A DNA stretch of 64,000 bases, taken from positions 821,001 to 885,000 of the forward strand of contig NZ_VWOJ01000002.1 of NCBI RefSeq assembly GCF_008630495.1, given 5' to 3'. This document shows positions 54,493 to 63,539 of this stretch, in pieces; position 1 is the stretch's first letter, and every line of letters begins with the position of its first letter. The stretch is from Alkalicaulis satelles (GTDB lineage: Bacteria > Pseudomonadota > Alphaproteobacteria > Caulobacterales > Maricaulaceae). Below the pieces are notes generated by a model, which worked only from the letters and a program-made list of their open reading frames with translations, made no database searches and was not told where the DNA came from. Position numbers and translations under genes: made by a program.

Positions 54493-55637
54493 GCCCGGCC
54501 CCAGCCGCTCTGGGTCTCTATGTGCACTGGCCGTATTGCGCGCGCATCTGCCCGTATTGCGATTTCAACGTCTACAAGGCGGCCAACGCGGATGCAGACG
54601 CACTGACGGCGGCGATCCTCGCCGATCTCGATCACTGGCGCGCGCGCACCGGGCCGCGCGCGCTGGCCAGCGTCCATTTCGGCGGCGGCACGCCCTCGCT
54701 GATGAACCCTTCTCAGGTGGCGGCGGTGCTGGACCGCGCCGAAACGCTCTGGGGCCTGGCGCCCGGGGCGGAGATCGGGCTGGAAGCCAATCCCAAGGAA
54801 GCGCCGGCCTTCGCCGGGCTGGCGCAGGCCGGGATCAACCGGCTGTCGCTGGGGGTGCAGGCGCTGGATGATGCGAGCCTTGCCCGGCTGGGCCGCGATC
54901 ATGATGCGGCCATGGCCCTCAAGGCCGCAGAGGCCGCACAGAGGCAGTTCGCCCGCGTCTCCATCGATCTCATCTATGCGCGCGAGGGCCAGAGCCCGGA
55001 CGGCTGGGCGCGCGAGCTGGGCCGGGCGCTGGATCTGGGCCTTGATCATCTTTCGCTCTACCAGCTGACCATCGAACCGGGCACCGCCTTCGCCCGTCAG
55101 GCCGAGCGCGGCAGTCTCATTCCGCCGCCCGATGATGCAGCGGCGGACATGTATCTCTTGACGCAAGGCATGACCGAAGCGGCGGGGCTGCCCGCCTACG
55201 AGATTTCCAATCACGCCCGCAGCGCGGCCCATCACTCGGTGCACAACCGGCTCTACTGGGAAGGGGCGAACTGGATCGGGGTGGGGCCCGGCGCCCATTC
55301 GCGCCTGGGCGCCCATGCCAGGGGCGGGCGGGTCGCAGCGGAGGCGGCGCGCCGCCCGGCGGACTATATCGCCGGGGCGGCGTCCGGCGCGGCCCAGAGC
55401 CTGGAGACGCTGGACGCGCGCGCCGAGGCGATAGAGCGCGTGCTGATGGGGCTGCGCCTGGTGGAGGAGGGGCTCGATACAGACCGCCTCGCCGCCCTGA
55501 CCGGCCATGGCGTGGATGAGGACGGGCTCACCCGGGCCCTCGCACGCGGCCATGTGCGGCGCGAGGGGTCTCGCCTGGTGCTGACCCGGTCCGGACGCGC
55601 CTTCGCCGATTCCGCCGCCGCCCTGCTGGCGCCCTGA
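54489..55637 (+). CDS. hemW: Radical SAM haem chaperone HemW
   Basis: 382 aa. The radical-SAM cluster motif CxxxCxxC is C-ARI-C-PY-C in HWPYCARICPYCDFN, followed by HFGGGTPSLM. It also has the extra HNRLYWEGANWIGVGPGAHS region of HemW/HemN-like proteins. HemW inserts haem into respiratory enzymes rather than oxidising coproporphyrinogen, so it is not a bacteriochlorophyll gene. Coupled to rdgB. Confidence 0.92.
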   Translation: MSPAPAALGLYVHWPYCARICPYCDFNVYKAANADADALTAAILADLDHWRARTGPRALASVHFGGGTPSLMNPSQVAAVLDRAETLWGLAPGAEIGLEANPKEAPAFAGLAQAGINRLSLGVQALDDASLARLGRDHDAAMALKAAEAAQRQFARVSIDLIYAREGQSPDGWARELGRALDLGLDHLSLYQLTIEPGTAFARQAERGSLIPPPDDAAADMYLLTQGMTEAAGLPAYEISNHARSAAHHSVHNRLYWEGANWIGVGPGAHSRLGAHARGGRVAAEAARRPADYIAGAASGAAQSLETLDARAEAIERVLMGLRLVEEGLDTDRLAALTGHGVDEDGLTRALARGHVRREGSRLVLTRSGRAFADSAAALLAP

Positions 55638-55725
55638 CCCCGCGCATGGCCGTGACGGGCGCAGTGCGCTATATCGCGCGCCAGAAACGGCCCGTTCACC
55701 CGGGCGCCAAGGATAAGGACAAATC

Positions 55726-56544
55726 ATGCGTCTGGCGTTTTTCGGCGATGTGGTGGGCAAGTCCGGCCGCGATGGACTGGCCGCGCACCTGCCCGGTCTG
55801 CGCAAGCGCCTGAAGCTCGATTTCGTGGTCGTGAACGCCGAGAATGCGGCGGGCGGTTTCGGCATCACCGAGCGCACGGCGGCGGAGCTGTTTGATGCGG
55901 GCGCGGACGTGCTCACCCTGGGCAATCACGCCTGGGACCAGGCCGAAGCGCTCACCTATATCGAGCGCGAGCCGCGCCTCCTGCGCCCGGTCAATTATCC
56001 CGAAGGCGCAGCGCCCGGACGCGGCGCCTCGCTCTACGCCCTGCCGGACGGCCGCCAGGTGCTGGTGATGAACGTGTTGCTGCGCCTGTTCATGCAGCCG
56101 CTGGAAGACCCGTTCGCGGCGGTGGACCGCCAGCTGGCGGCCTGTCCGCTGGGCCAGGCCGCCGACGCTGTCATCGTGGACATGCATGGCGAGGCCACGT
56201 CCGAGAAAATGGCGCTGGGCCATTATTGCGACGGGCGGGCGAGCCTGGTGGTGGGCACTCACACCCATGTTCCCACCGCGGACGCCATGATCCTCAATGA
56301 GGGTACGGCCTATATGACCGATGCGGGCATGTGCGGCGATTATGATTCGGTGATCGGCATGGACAAGGCCGAGCCCATCTCGCGCTTTGTCACCCATATG
56401 CGCGGCGGCCGCTTCACCCCCGCCAGCGGCGAGGCGACAGTGAGCGGGGTGTTCATCGAGACCGATTCCAGAACAGGCCTGGCCCTGCGCTGCGAGCCGG
56501 TGCGCGCAGGCGGGCGGCTGAGCGCGGCGCTGCCCGCCGTCTGA
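55726..56544 (+). CDS. ymdB: YmdB-type metallophosphoesterase (TIGR00282 family)
   Basis: 272 aa. Calcineurin-like phosphodiesterase of the YmdB group: RLAFFGDVVGKSGRDGLAAH, VNAENAAGGFGITERTAAEL, LGNHAWDQAEA and VVGTHTHVPTADA carry the metal ligands. In Bacillus the family hydrolyses cyclic nucleotides; the substrate here is unknown. AAGGATAAGGA precedes the ATG. Confidence 0.9.
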   Translation: MRLAFFGDVVGKSGRDGLAAHLPGLRKRLKLDFVVVNAENAAGGFGITERTAAELFDAGADVLTLGNHAWDQAEALTYIEREPRLLRPVNYPEGAAPGRGASLYALPDGRQVLVMNVLLRLFMQPLEDPFAAVDRQLAACPLGQAADAVIVDMHGEATSEKMALGHYCDGRASLVVGTHTHVPTADAMILNEGTAYMTDAGMCGDYDSVIGMDKAEPISRFVTHMRGGRFTPASGEATVSGVFIETDSRTGLALRCEPVRAGGRLSAALPAV

Positions 56545-56623
56545 GCGGCCCGTGGACGGCGCCGGAGAGTTCCGGTAAACCCGCTCATTCAGGCGCCTGT
56601 GGCGCACAGCGCGAGCGAGGGGC

Positions 56624-58795
56624 ATGGTGAGACGGGCTCTGCTGTCATTAGGGTGCGCCCTGGCGTTCGCCATCATATCGGTCCCTGCGCAAGCCCTGCA
56701 GGACGAGGACGGCCGCGCCTATCTGGAAGCCAATGAACTGGTCGAGGACCGGGCCCGCGGGGTCTATATCGCCCGCGGCCAGGTCGTCATGTATTCTGAC
56801 GGGCGCACAGTGCGCGCCGACGAGATCCATTATGACCCGGCGCTGGGACGCATCACCGCGCGCGGCTCGGTGGAAATCCACGAGCCCGGCCAGCCCGGCC
56901 AGACCGCCGAGTATGTGGAGCTGGATGACGAGCTGCGCGAGGGTTTCGCACGCGGCTTCGCCGCACTTCTTGAAAACAATGGCCGCACCGCGGCGGCGCT
57001 GGCGCTGCGCCGCGCTGATGGCGGCGTGGAGCTGAGCGACGCCTATTACACCGCCTGCGAGCTGTGCGAGGACGGATCGCGCCAGCCCACCTGGAGGCTG
57101 CGCGCCGACCAGGTGATCCAGGACACCGGCAGCCAGATGATCCGCTACCGCAATGTCCGCCTGGATGTGCGCGGCGTGCCGGTCTTCTACGCGCCGGTCT
57201 TCGCCCATGCCGACCCCAGCGTGGGCCGCAAATCGGGCTTCATGGGACCCGATATCGACATCTCAAACCGGCTCGGCTTCACCTGGCGCCAGCCCTATTT
57301 CTGGGCCATCAGCCCGCATCAGGACCTGACCATCGCGCCGCGCGTGATGACCGAGGCCAATCCGCTTCTGGAGCTGACCTGGCGCAAGCGCTTCTGGTCT
57401 GGCTATGTGCGCGCCCAGACCGCCGCCACCTGGGAGCGTGAGTTCGACCGGGACGGCAAGTTCGGGGATGCCGGCCTGCGCGGGCACATGTTCGCCACCG
57501 GCGAATTTGACATCAACCGCTTCTGGCGCTGGGGCTTTGGCGTGCAGGCCGTGACCGGCGGAGACCTGTTCCTGCGCCGCTATGGCTATTCGGAAGACGC
57601 CGAGGGTTTCGAGAGCCTGTTCACCGCCCCGCGCCGCGATCTGATCAGCCAGATCTGGACCGCCGGGCGCGGCCAGGCCTGGTATGCCGATGCAGCCGCC
57701 TATCAGTTCAACCGGCTCAGCGACACCTTCGACGACAAGCGCCTGCCGGTCGCCGCCCCCCAGCTGCGCGGCCATTACCAGCTGGCTCTGCCCGCCAATA
57801 CGGGCGTTGCAGAGTTTTCGTTCAATGCCCTCAGCCTGACGCGAGAGCTGGGCGATGACTATCACCGCGCCAGTGCGGGCGTGGAGTGGAGCCGGCCCGT
57901 GATTCTGCCCGGCGGGCTGCGCGCCGAGCCCTTCGCGGTGGGCCGGGCCGATATCTTCGACATCACAGAGCGCACCAATGCGGGTGTGGAGACCGGCCGG
58001 TTTGACGGATCGCGCGCGCTGGGTGCGGCCGGAGCGGATGTCAGCTGGCCCTTCCTGCGCCCGGGCGACCGGGTGGACGTGATCCTGGCGCCGCGCCTGT
58101 CAGCGGTGGCGGCGACGGGTGTGGACGCAACCATCCCTCCCAATTTCGACAGCCAGACGATCGATCTGGACCGTTCCTTCATGTTCGCGCCGGTGCGTTC
58201 GCCCGGCTTTGATCTATGGGAGGATGGCGCGCGGGCGGATATCGGCCTGTCAGCGGAGTTCAGCGAGGCAGGCGGTTCGCGCGGCGTGGAGCTGTTCGCC
58301 GGACGCAGCATCCGCCTGTCAGGCGATGAACGCTTTCCACAAGGCTCGGGGGTCTCCGAGGACCGTTCCGACTGGGTGGCTGAAGGCCGGCTCGATTATG
58401 ACTGGCTGCGCCTGGGCGCGCGCGCGCGCCTGGATGGCGATACATGGAGCGCCAACCGGGTGGACGCCAACGCCGCCGTGCAATTATGGCGGGCCAGCCT
58501 GTCAGCGCGCTATACCGATGTGTCGGGCGCGGGCGCAGCGCGGAACCTGCGCGAAATCAGCGTCTCCACCCAGCTGGAGCTGACCGACCGCTGGTCCGGC
58601 TTCTACCGTCACCTGCACGATCTCGACGCGGGCGAATCGCGCCGGATTCAGACCGGTTTCCTGTATCGTGACGAATGCACGATCCTGCGCGTGTATTACC
58701 AGCGCGAGAACGAGCGCGTGAGCAGGCTGGGGCCGAGCGAATCCCTGAAGTTCGAAATCGTGCTGTTCACCCTGGGCGGCGCGGGCAGCCGCTAA
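56624..58795 (+). CDS. lptD: LPS-assembly outer-membrane protein LptD
   Basis: 723 aa. Signal peptide about 1-24, an OstA-like periplasmic domain (about 30-130: LVEDRARGVYIARGQVVMYS), then a beta-barrel (LptD_C) with VFYAPVFAHADPSVGRKSGF. Cysteines C145, C148 and C685 could form the disulfides that mature this family, though the E. coli pattern of two adjacent C-terminal cysteines is reduced to one. It inserts lipopolysaccharide into the outer leaflet. lptC, lptA and lptB lie 3 kb downstream, with three unrelated genes between. Confidence 0.9.
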   Translation: MVRRALLSLGCALAFAIISVPAQALQDEDGRAYLEANELVEDRARGVYIARGQVVMYSDGRTVRADEIHYDPALGRITARGSVEIHEPGQPGQTAEYVELDDELREGFARGFAALLENNGRTAAALALRRADGGVELSDAYYTACELCEDGSRQPTWRLRADQVIQDTGSQMIRYRNVRLDVRGVPVFYAPVFAHADPSVGRKSGFMGPDIDISNRLGFTWRQPYFWAISPHQDLTIAPRVMTEANPLLELTWRKRFWSGYVRAQTAATWEREFDRDGKFGDAGLRGHMFATGEFDINRFWRWGFGVQAVTGGDLFLRRYGYSEDAEGFESLFTAPRRDLISQIWTAGRGQAWYADAAAYQFNRLSDTFDDKRLPVAAPQLRGHYQLALPANTGVAEFSFNALSLTRELGDDYHRASAGVEWSRPVILPGGLRAEPFAVGRADIFDITERTNAGVETGRFDGSRALGAAGADVSWPFLRPGDRVDVILAPRLSAVAATGVDATIPPNFDSQTIDLDRSFMFAPVRSPGFDLWEDGARADIGLSAEFSEAGGSRGVELFAGRSIRLSGDERFPQGSGVSEDRSDWVAEGRLDYDWLRLGARARLDGDTWSANRVDANAAVQLWRASLSARYTDVSGAGAARNLREISVSTQLELTDRWSGFYRHLHDLDAGESRRIQTGFLYRDECTILRVYYQRENERVSRLGPSESLKFEIVLFTLGGAGSR

Positions 58796-58801
58796 AGCCT
58801 C

Positions 58802-59449
58802 CTAATCGCGGTACAGCCCTGTCAGCGCGCAGGTTTCGGCAAAGGCCGCGCGGATGCGCCGGATCTGGGCGGGCGTGACATCCTCGCGCCGCACCACCGG
58901 ACGGGCGCGATAGTCCGACTTGGCCCGGGTGGCGAGCTGGAAGCCTGAAAGGCCCAGCAGGGCCATCAGAGCGCGCACATCGCCCGCCAGGCGCTCATAG
59001 GCCAGCACGTGATGGACCTGCAGGCGCCAGCCGTCCGGTGTTGCTTCAGCGTATTTGGCGATGTCCACCGGAAAGCGCCCGGCCTCGCAATAGGCGTCCC
59101 AGCTTTCAGGCCGCCCGCCATCCGCTTCGGCATGGTCAGGGGAGAGGTGGAGCATGTGGAAATGGCTCAGGCACTTGTCCACCGGCTCGCGCTCCACGCA
59201 AAAGCGGGTAAAGCTCGAAAAATCCGCCTCTCCAATAAAAGCGCGGATATCGCTCGCCGGCGCGTGGGCCTTGAGGGTGACGCCGTCGCGGGTGTGATTT
59301 CGCGCGGCGTGGCCGGGTACGGGCGGGAACAGCTGCGTCACCACCGCATCGGGCTCAAGGCGTGCGGAAAGGTCCGCCTCCAGGCTGGTGCCGGCGGTCT
59401 TCTGGGTCTTGATGAACACGAACCCGTAGCGATAGCTGACCAGCGCCAT
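58802..59449 (-). CDS. Sulfotransferase family protein
   Basis: 215 aa from ATG 59449. N-terminal YGFVFIKTQKTAGTSLEADL contains the K-T-A-G-T-S loop that binds the 5'-phosphosulfate of PAPS; SSFTRFCVEREPVDKCLSHF provides the 3'-phosphate region. Belongs to the short sulfotransferase group often found with polysaccharide genes. Likely acts on a surface glycan. Converges with lptD and diverges from the FkbM gene. Confidence 0.8.
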   Translation of the reverse strand: MALVSYRYGFVFIKTQKTAGTSLEADLSARLEPDAVVTQLFPPVPGHAARNHTRDGVTLKAHAPASDIRAFIGEADFSSFTRFCVEREPVDKCLSHFHMLHLSPDHAEADGGRPESWDAYCEAGRFPVDIAKYAEATPDGWRLQVHHVLAYERLAGDVRALMALLGLSGFQLATRAKSDYRARPVVRREDVTPAQIRRIRAAFAETCALTGLYRD

Positions 59450-59544
59450 GACCGTCCTGCAGGCAACAGGCGCCGCAGCGCCTTGCCCGGCGGCGCGCTG
59501 CGGCGTTGTATGCCGCACACGCCCTCACCGGAGACTCGAAGACC

Positions 59545-60255
59545 ATGCCCCGCCGCGCCCCGCTCAAGCAAGACGCGCTAGATCAGCTGGTGCGCCGCGC
59601 CGTTCCTGCACGCTGCGTTCTGGATGTGGGCGTGCTCACCGGAACGCCGGAGCTGATCCGCGCCTATCCGGACCTGCCCCATATCCTGTTCGAGCCGGTG
59701 GCCGAGCTCAAGGACGCCATCAGCGCCACCTATCGCGGCGTGTTGCACCAGATCGTGACGGCGGCGGTGAGCGACGCCGAGGGCGAGGTGGAGATCGAGA
59801 TACACACCGACAAGGACAATGGCGCTGTGACCCATGCCGGCATGGTCGCCCCCGGCGCCGGACGCGGCGGCGCGCGCCGCACGACGGCGGCGGTGACGCT
59901 GGACGGCTTTCTCAAAGGCCGCGATCTGCCCGAGCCCTTTGTTCTGAAGATTGATGTGGACGGGGCGGAGCTGCAGGTGCTGGCCGGTGCACAAGAAACC
60001 CTGGAGCGCTGCTCGATTGTGATCGTGGAATGCACGGCTGACACGCTCTGTGAGCGCATCGCCGCGGTGCAGGCGGCCGGCTTCCGCCTCTTCGACCTGG
60101 CCGAGCCATGCTATTATGACGGCGCGTTCTGGCAGTGTGATGCGGTGTTTGTGCGCGAGGATCTGCACGCACAATTCTTCACCCGCATCACCGATGCCGC
60201 GGATCCGGCGCTGTACGAAACTTTCCGCAAGGGCCGCTGGCCGCTGTTCAGCTGA
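59545..60255 (+). CDS. FkbM-family methyltransferase
   Basis: 236 aa. SAM-dependent methyltransferase of the FkbM group, which usually O-methylates sugars. Evidence: RCVLDVGVLTGTPELIRAYP, HILFEPVAELKDAISATYRG, TLDGFLKGRDLPEPFVLKID and VDGAELQVLAGAQETLERCS. ATG 59545 is preferred; an ATG 39 bases upstream is also in frame. Its stop overlaps the convergent STAS-like gene by 8 nt. Placement beside the sulfotransferase suggests glycan decoration. Confidence 0.85.
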   Translation: MPRRAPLKQDALDQLVRRAVPARCVLDVGVLTGTPELIRAYPDLPHILFEPVAELKDAISATYRGVLHQIVTAAVSDAEGEVEIEIHTDKDNGAVTHAGMVAPGAGRGGARRTTAAVTLDGFLKGRDLPEPFVLKIDVDGAELQVLAGAQETLERCSIVIVECTADTLCERIAAVQAAGFRLFDLAEPCYYDGAFWQCDAVFVREDLHAQFFTRITDAADPALYETFRKGRWPLFS

Positions 60256-60646
60256 GCCCCAGCACCCAGGCGCGCGCGTCTTCGCCGTCTTCGAACGCGC
60301 GTATGCGCACGGCGTAAGGCAGGCTCACCGCCTCGATGACGCCCAGAACATCATCGCGCCCGCGCGTGGAGACAAAAGCCAGGCGCTGGATCATCATGTC
60401 TTCGAGAACGGCTGACAGAGGCTCGACCAGTTGTTGAGCCTGATAGCCGGGACTTGACCGCCGCACATCCACAATCATGGCGCGCACAGCATGTCCGCTT
60501 GCCATGTTCTCGGCCTCGCGCTGGGCCTTGTACAAGTCCGCCTCGCTGACCACCCCCTCAAACAGGAAGCTGATCAGGCCCGCTTCGCGCTCTAACCGGA
60601 TATCTACGGCGGCGGCGTTGTCACTCGTCAGGCGGAATTTGAGCAT
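60248..60646 (-). CDS. STAS/SpoIIAA-like small protein
   Basis: 132 aa from ATG 60646. Alternating strands and helices with FEGVVSEADLYKAQREAENM, VRAMIVDVRRSSPG and a C-terminal VRIRAFEDGEDARAWVL, the pattern of SpoIIAA-like/STAS proteins that bind small ligands or partner proteins. No signal peptide or membrane helix. Function unknown; it stands alone on this strand, 184 bp from rnd. Confidence 0.6.
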   Translation of the reverse strand: MLKFRLTSDNAAAVDIRLEREAGLISFLFEGVVSEADLYKAQREAENMASGHAVRAMIVDVRRSSPGYQAQQLVEPLSAVLEDMMIQRLAFVSTRGRDDVLGVIEAVSLPYAVRIRAFEDGEDARAWVLGLS

Positions 60647-60830
60647 GGCGTCCTGTATGCCTCGGCCTGCTGGCGGCTGGATCCGCCGCTTGCCCTGATC
60701 GCATCCCTTGCAGCAAGGCCATGGGCGCATGGCCGTCTTGCGCCAAGGCGCGTGCACGCATTGACGCGCCGCGCGGAAGGACCGATACCCATGTCTCTTC
60801 CTTATCACAGCCGGGCATACAGACGAAATC

Positions 60831-61445
60831 ATGACCATCCATCTGCATGCGGGCGACCTGCCTGACGGACTTGATCTGGGTGCGCGCGTGGCGGTGGACA
60901 CCGAGACCCAGGGCCTGTCCCTGGTGCGCGACAAGGTCTGCCTGGTCCAGCTCTCGTCCGGGGACGGCGACGCCCATATCGTCCAGCTTGACCGGGACGG
61001 CTATCACTGTCCGAACCTGAAAGCCCTGCTGGCCGACGCGTCAGTGGAGAAGATTTTCCACTTCGCCCGCTTCGACGTGGCCGTGCTGCTGCGCGATCTG
61101 GGGGTGGAGACCGCGCCGGTCTTTTGCACCAAAATCGCCTCGAAGCTCATCCGCACCTATACCGACCGCCACGGACTGAAAGACGTGGTGCGCGAGATCG
61201 CCGGGGTGGAATTGTCCAAGCAGCAGCAGAGCTCGGACTGGGCGGCGGATGATCTCAGCCCGGCCCAGCTGGAATACGCCGCCTCGGACGTCCTGTATCT
61301 CCATCAGGTGGCCGACGGCCTGTCGGCCATGCTGGCGCGCGAGAACCGCACGGCGCTGGCCCGGGCCTGTTTCGGGTTTCTGCCCGCCCGGGCGCGTCTG
61401 GATCTGGCGGGCTGGGCTGACACGGATATCTTTGCGCACTCATGA
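60831..61445 (+). CDS. rnd: Ribonuclease D-like 3'-5' exonuclease
   Basis: 204 aa, the short alphaproteobacterial form with only the DEDD exonuclease domain and no HRDC domains. Catalytic acidic residues lie in VAVDTETQGLSL, FHFARFDVAVLL and SPAQLEYAASDVLYLHQVAD. It is usually next to lptC in Alphaproteobacteria, as here, with an ATGA overlap. Confidence 0.9.
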   Translation: MTIHLHAGDLPDGLDLGARVAVDTETQGLSLVRDKVCLVQLSSGDGDAHIVQLDRDGYHCPNLKALLADASVEKIFHFARFDVAVLLRDLGVETAPVFCTKIASKLIRTYTDRHGLKDVVREIAGVELSKQQQSSDWAADDLSPAQLEYAASDVLYLHQVADGLSAMLARENRTALARACFGFLPARARLDLAGWADTDIFAHS

Positions 61446-62098
61446 CCTCCGCCGCCGCTACGCATGACAGCCTGATCGGCGAGCGCCGGGCCCGCTCGCT
61501 GGCGGGAGCGCGCGCGCAGACGGTCCGGATCAGGCTGTTGCGCGCCGCCCTGCTGATCGCCATGGCCGCGGTGGCCGGCAACGCCATCGTCCAGGCCGTC
61601 CTGTCCGGCGCGCGCGCATCCTCCGAGCCGGCCTTCGCCCCGGCCAGCGACGCCGAACGCATCACCAATCCGCGCTTTACCGGCCGGGACCGGGCGGGCA
61701 CGCCCTTCGTAGTCATCGCCGACGCCGCCGTGCGGCGGCTGGGCGGCGTGACCCCCCTGACCGATCTTGAACGCCCGGCATTGAGCTATGCCTGGTTGGA
61801 GGGCGCTGATGACGGCTCCCAGGCGCTGGCCGAAACCGGCGTCTTTGACGAGGCCGCCGAGACCCTGTTCCTGCGCACCAATGTGCGCTTCACCACGCCC
61901 ACCGGCTACAGCTTCAACGCTCCGTCCGCGCGCATCAGCCTGCGCGAGGGCACAGTAAGCGGAGATGAGGGCGTGTCCGGCACGGCGCCCTGGGGCGGGG
62001 TGCGCGCTGATGCGTTCGAGGTGCAAGACGGCGCCAACCGGGTTATCCTCACCGGCGATGTGCGCACCCGTATCTATCCCGGCGGTGAGGCGCCGTGA
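61442..62098 (+). CDS. lptC: LPS export protein LptC
   Basis: 218 aa. One N-terminal membrane helix (about 31-52, LLRAALLIAMAAVAGNAIVQ) and a periplasmic beta-jellyroll LptC domain. It links the inner-membrane ATPase complex to LptA. Motif-like segments are ERITNPRFTGRDRAGTPFVV and YSFNAPSARISLREGTVSGD. 18 nt before lptA. Confidence 0.88.
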   Translation: MTSAAATHDSLIGERRARSLAGARAQTVRIRLLRAALLIAMAAVAGNAIVQAVLSGARASSEPAFAPASDAERITNPRFTGRDRAGTPFVVIADAAVRRLGGVTPLTDLERPALSYAWLEGADDGSQALAETGVFDEAAETLFLRTNVRFTTPTGYSFNAPSARISLREGTVSGDEGVSGTAPWGGVRADAFEVQDGANRVILTGDVRTRIYPGGEAP

Positions 62099-62116
62099 CG
62101 TCAGGAGACCGATCCC

Positions 62117-62677
62117 ATGTTCCGCCGCCTGTTCTGCGCCGCCCTTCTCGCCGCCGTCTGTCCCCTGACGGGCGCTCATGCCCAGACCCAGCAGCAAGGC
62201 CCGCTGGATATCAGCGCTGAAAACTCCGAGATTCTCGATCCTCAGGGCCGCCTCATCTACTGGGGCGATGTCAATATCATCCGCGGTGAGGAGCGCCTGC
62301 GCGCCGACCGGGTCGAGGCCCTGTTCAATCGCCGCCAGGACGGTGGAGACGGCGGGCTGCGCCGGGTCATCGCCACGGGCGAGGTGTTTTATATCCGGCC
62401 CGGCGAAATCGCCCGCGGTGATCACGGCATTTATGACCTGGAAGCCAACACCATCACCCTGACCGGGGCGGTGGTGCTGACCCAGGGCTGCAACGTGTCC
62501 ACCGGCGAGCGGCTGGAAGCTGATCTGGACGGCGGCATGGCGCGCCTGTTCGGCGGCGAAGGCGGGCGGGTGCGCTCGATCTTCTTCACCGGTTCCGAAG
62601 GGCCCGCGGACACGCGCGACTGCCCGGCCCCGGACGTGCCGGGCGAGGGCCCGCGCCCCTTCCCGGGCGGGCGCTGA
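62117..62677 (+). CDS. lptA: Periplasmic LPS-binding protein LptA
   Basis: 186 aa. Signal peptide about 1-23 (ending GAHAQTQQ), then an OstA-like domain: LDISAENSEILDPQGRLIYW, GEERLRADRVEALFNRRQDG and LTGAVVLTQGCNVSTGERLE. It forms the bridge that carries lipopolysaccharide from LptC to LptD. The C-terminus is Pro/Gly/Arg-rich. Confidence 0.9.
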   Translation: MFRRLFCAALLAAVCPLTGAHAQTQQQGPLDISAENSEILDPQGRLIYWGDVNIIRGEERLRADRVEALFNRRQDGGDGGLRRVIATGEVFYIRPGEIARGDHGIYDLEANTITLTGAVVLTQGCNVSTGERLEADLDGGMARLFGGEGGRVRSIFFTGSEGPADTRDCPAPDVPGEGPRPFPGGR

Positions 62678-62763
62678 CCTGCATCCCTGGCGGCAAGGGC
62701 CCTTTCCATGCCCCGCACGCGCGGCGCGGGCTTCACGAATTCTTAGGCGTGCTGGAGCTAACC

Positions 62764-63531
62764 ATGACGGATACGGCGAAGCAGGCGGATGCGCACGCAC
62801 CCGCAGCTGGCGATTCGGGGCTTTCGGTCAGTGGTCTGGGCAAGACCTATGGCCGGCGGGCGGTGGTCCGGAACGTGTCGCTCGCTCTCCAGCGCGGAGA
62901 GGTGGCGGGACTTCTGGGGCCGAACGGCGCGGGCAAGACCACCTGCTTCTACATGATCACGGGGCTCATCCGGGCCGATAGCGGGACCATCATGCTCGAC
63001 GGGGCCGACATCACCGACCTGCCCATGTACCAGCGCGCGCGCCTGGGCATTGGTTATCTGCCGCAGGAAGCCTCGATCTTCCGCGGCCTGTCGGTTGAGG
63101 ACAATGTGGCGGCGGTGGCCGAGCTGGCCGAGCCGGACCGCACCCGGCGCAAGGCGCTGGTGGACGAGCTGCTTGACGAGCTTAACATCGCCCATCTGCG
63201 CAAGAGCCCGGCTGTGGCCCTGTCCGGTGGCGAGCGCCGCCGGGTGGAGATCGCCCGCGCCCTGGCCGCGCAGCCGAGCTTCATCCTGCTCGACGAGCCG
63301 TTTGCGGGCATCGACCCGCTGGCCATTTCCGATATCCGCGAGCTGATCACCTATCTCAAGGAACGCGGCATCGGCATTCTCATCACCGATCACAATGTGC
63401 GCGAGACGCTGGAGATCACCGACCGCGCCACGATCATTTTTGATGGCGAAGTGCTCTTTGAGGGCACGCCCGAGGAAGTGCGGCGCGACGAAAGCGTGCG
63501 CCGTCACTATCTCGGCGAGCTGTTCAACTAG
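62764..63531 (+). CDS. lptB: LPS export ABC transporter ATP-binding protein LptB
   Basis: 255 aa from ATG 62764, with GGAG seven bases upstream. ABC ATPase: Walker A GLLGPNGAGKTTCFYMITGL, signature LSGGERRRVEIARALA, Walker B FILLDEPFAGIDP and switch TDHNVRETL. Powers LPS extraction with LptFG, which are not in the window. Followed by rpoN after 8 nt, the standard lptB-rpoN order. Confidence 0.95.
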   Translation: MTDTAKQADAHAPAAGDSGLSVSGLGKTYGRRAVVRNVSLALQRGEVAGLLGPNGAGKTTCFYMITGLIRADSGTIMLDGADITDLPMYQRARLGIGYLPQEASIFRGLSVEDNVAAVAELAEPDRTRRKALVDELLDELNIAHLRKSPAVALSGGERRRVEIARALAAQPSFILLDEPFAGIDPLAISDIRELITYLKERGIGILITDHNVRETLEITDRATIIFDGEVLFEGTPEEVRRDESVRRHYLGELFN

Positions 63532-63539
63532 GAGGGCGT

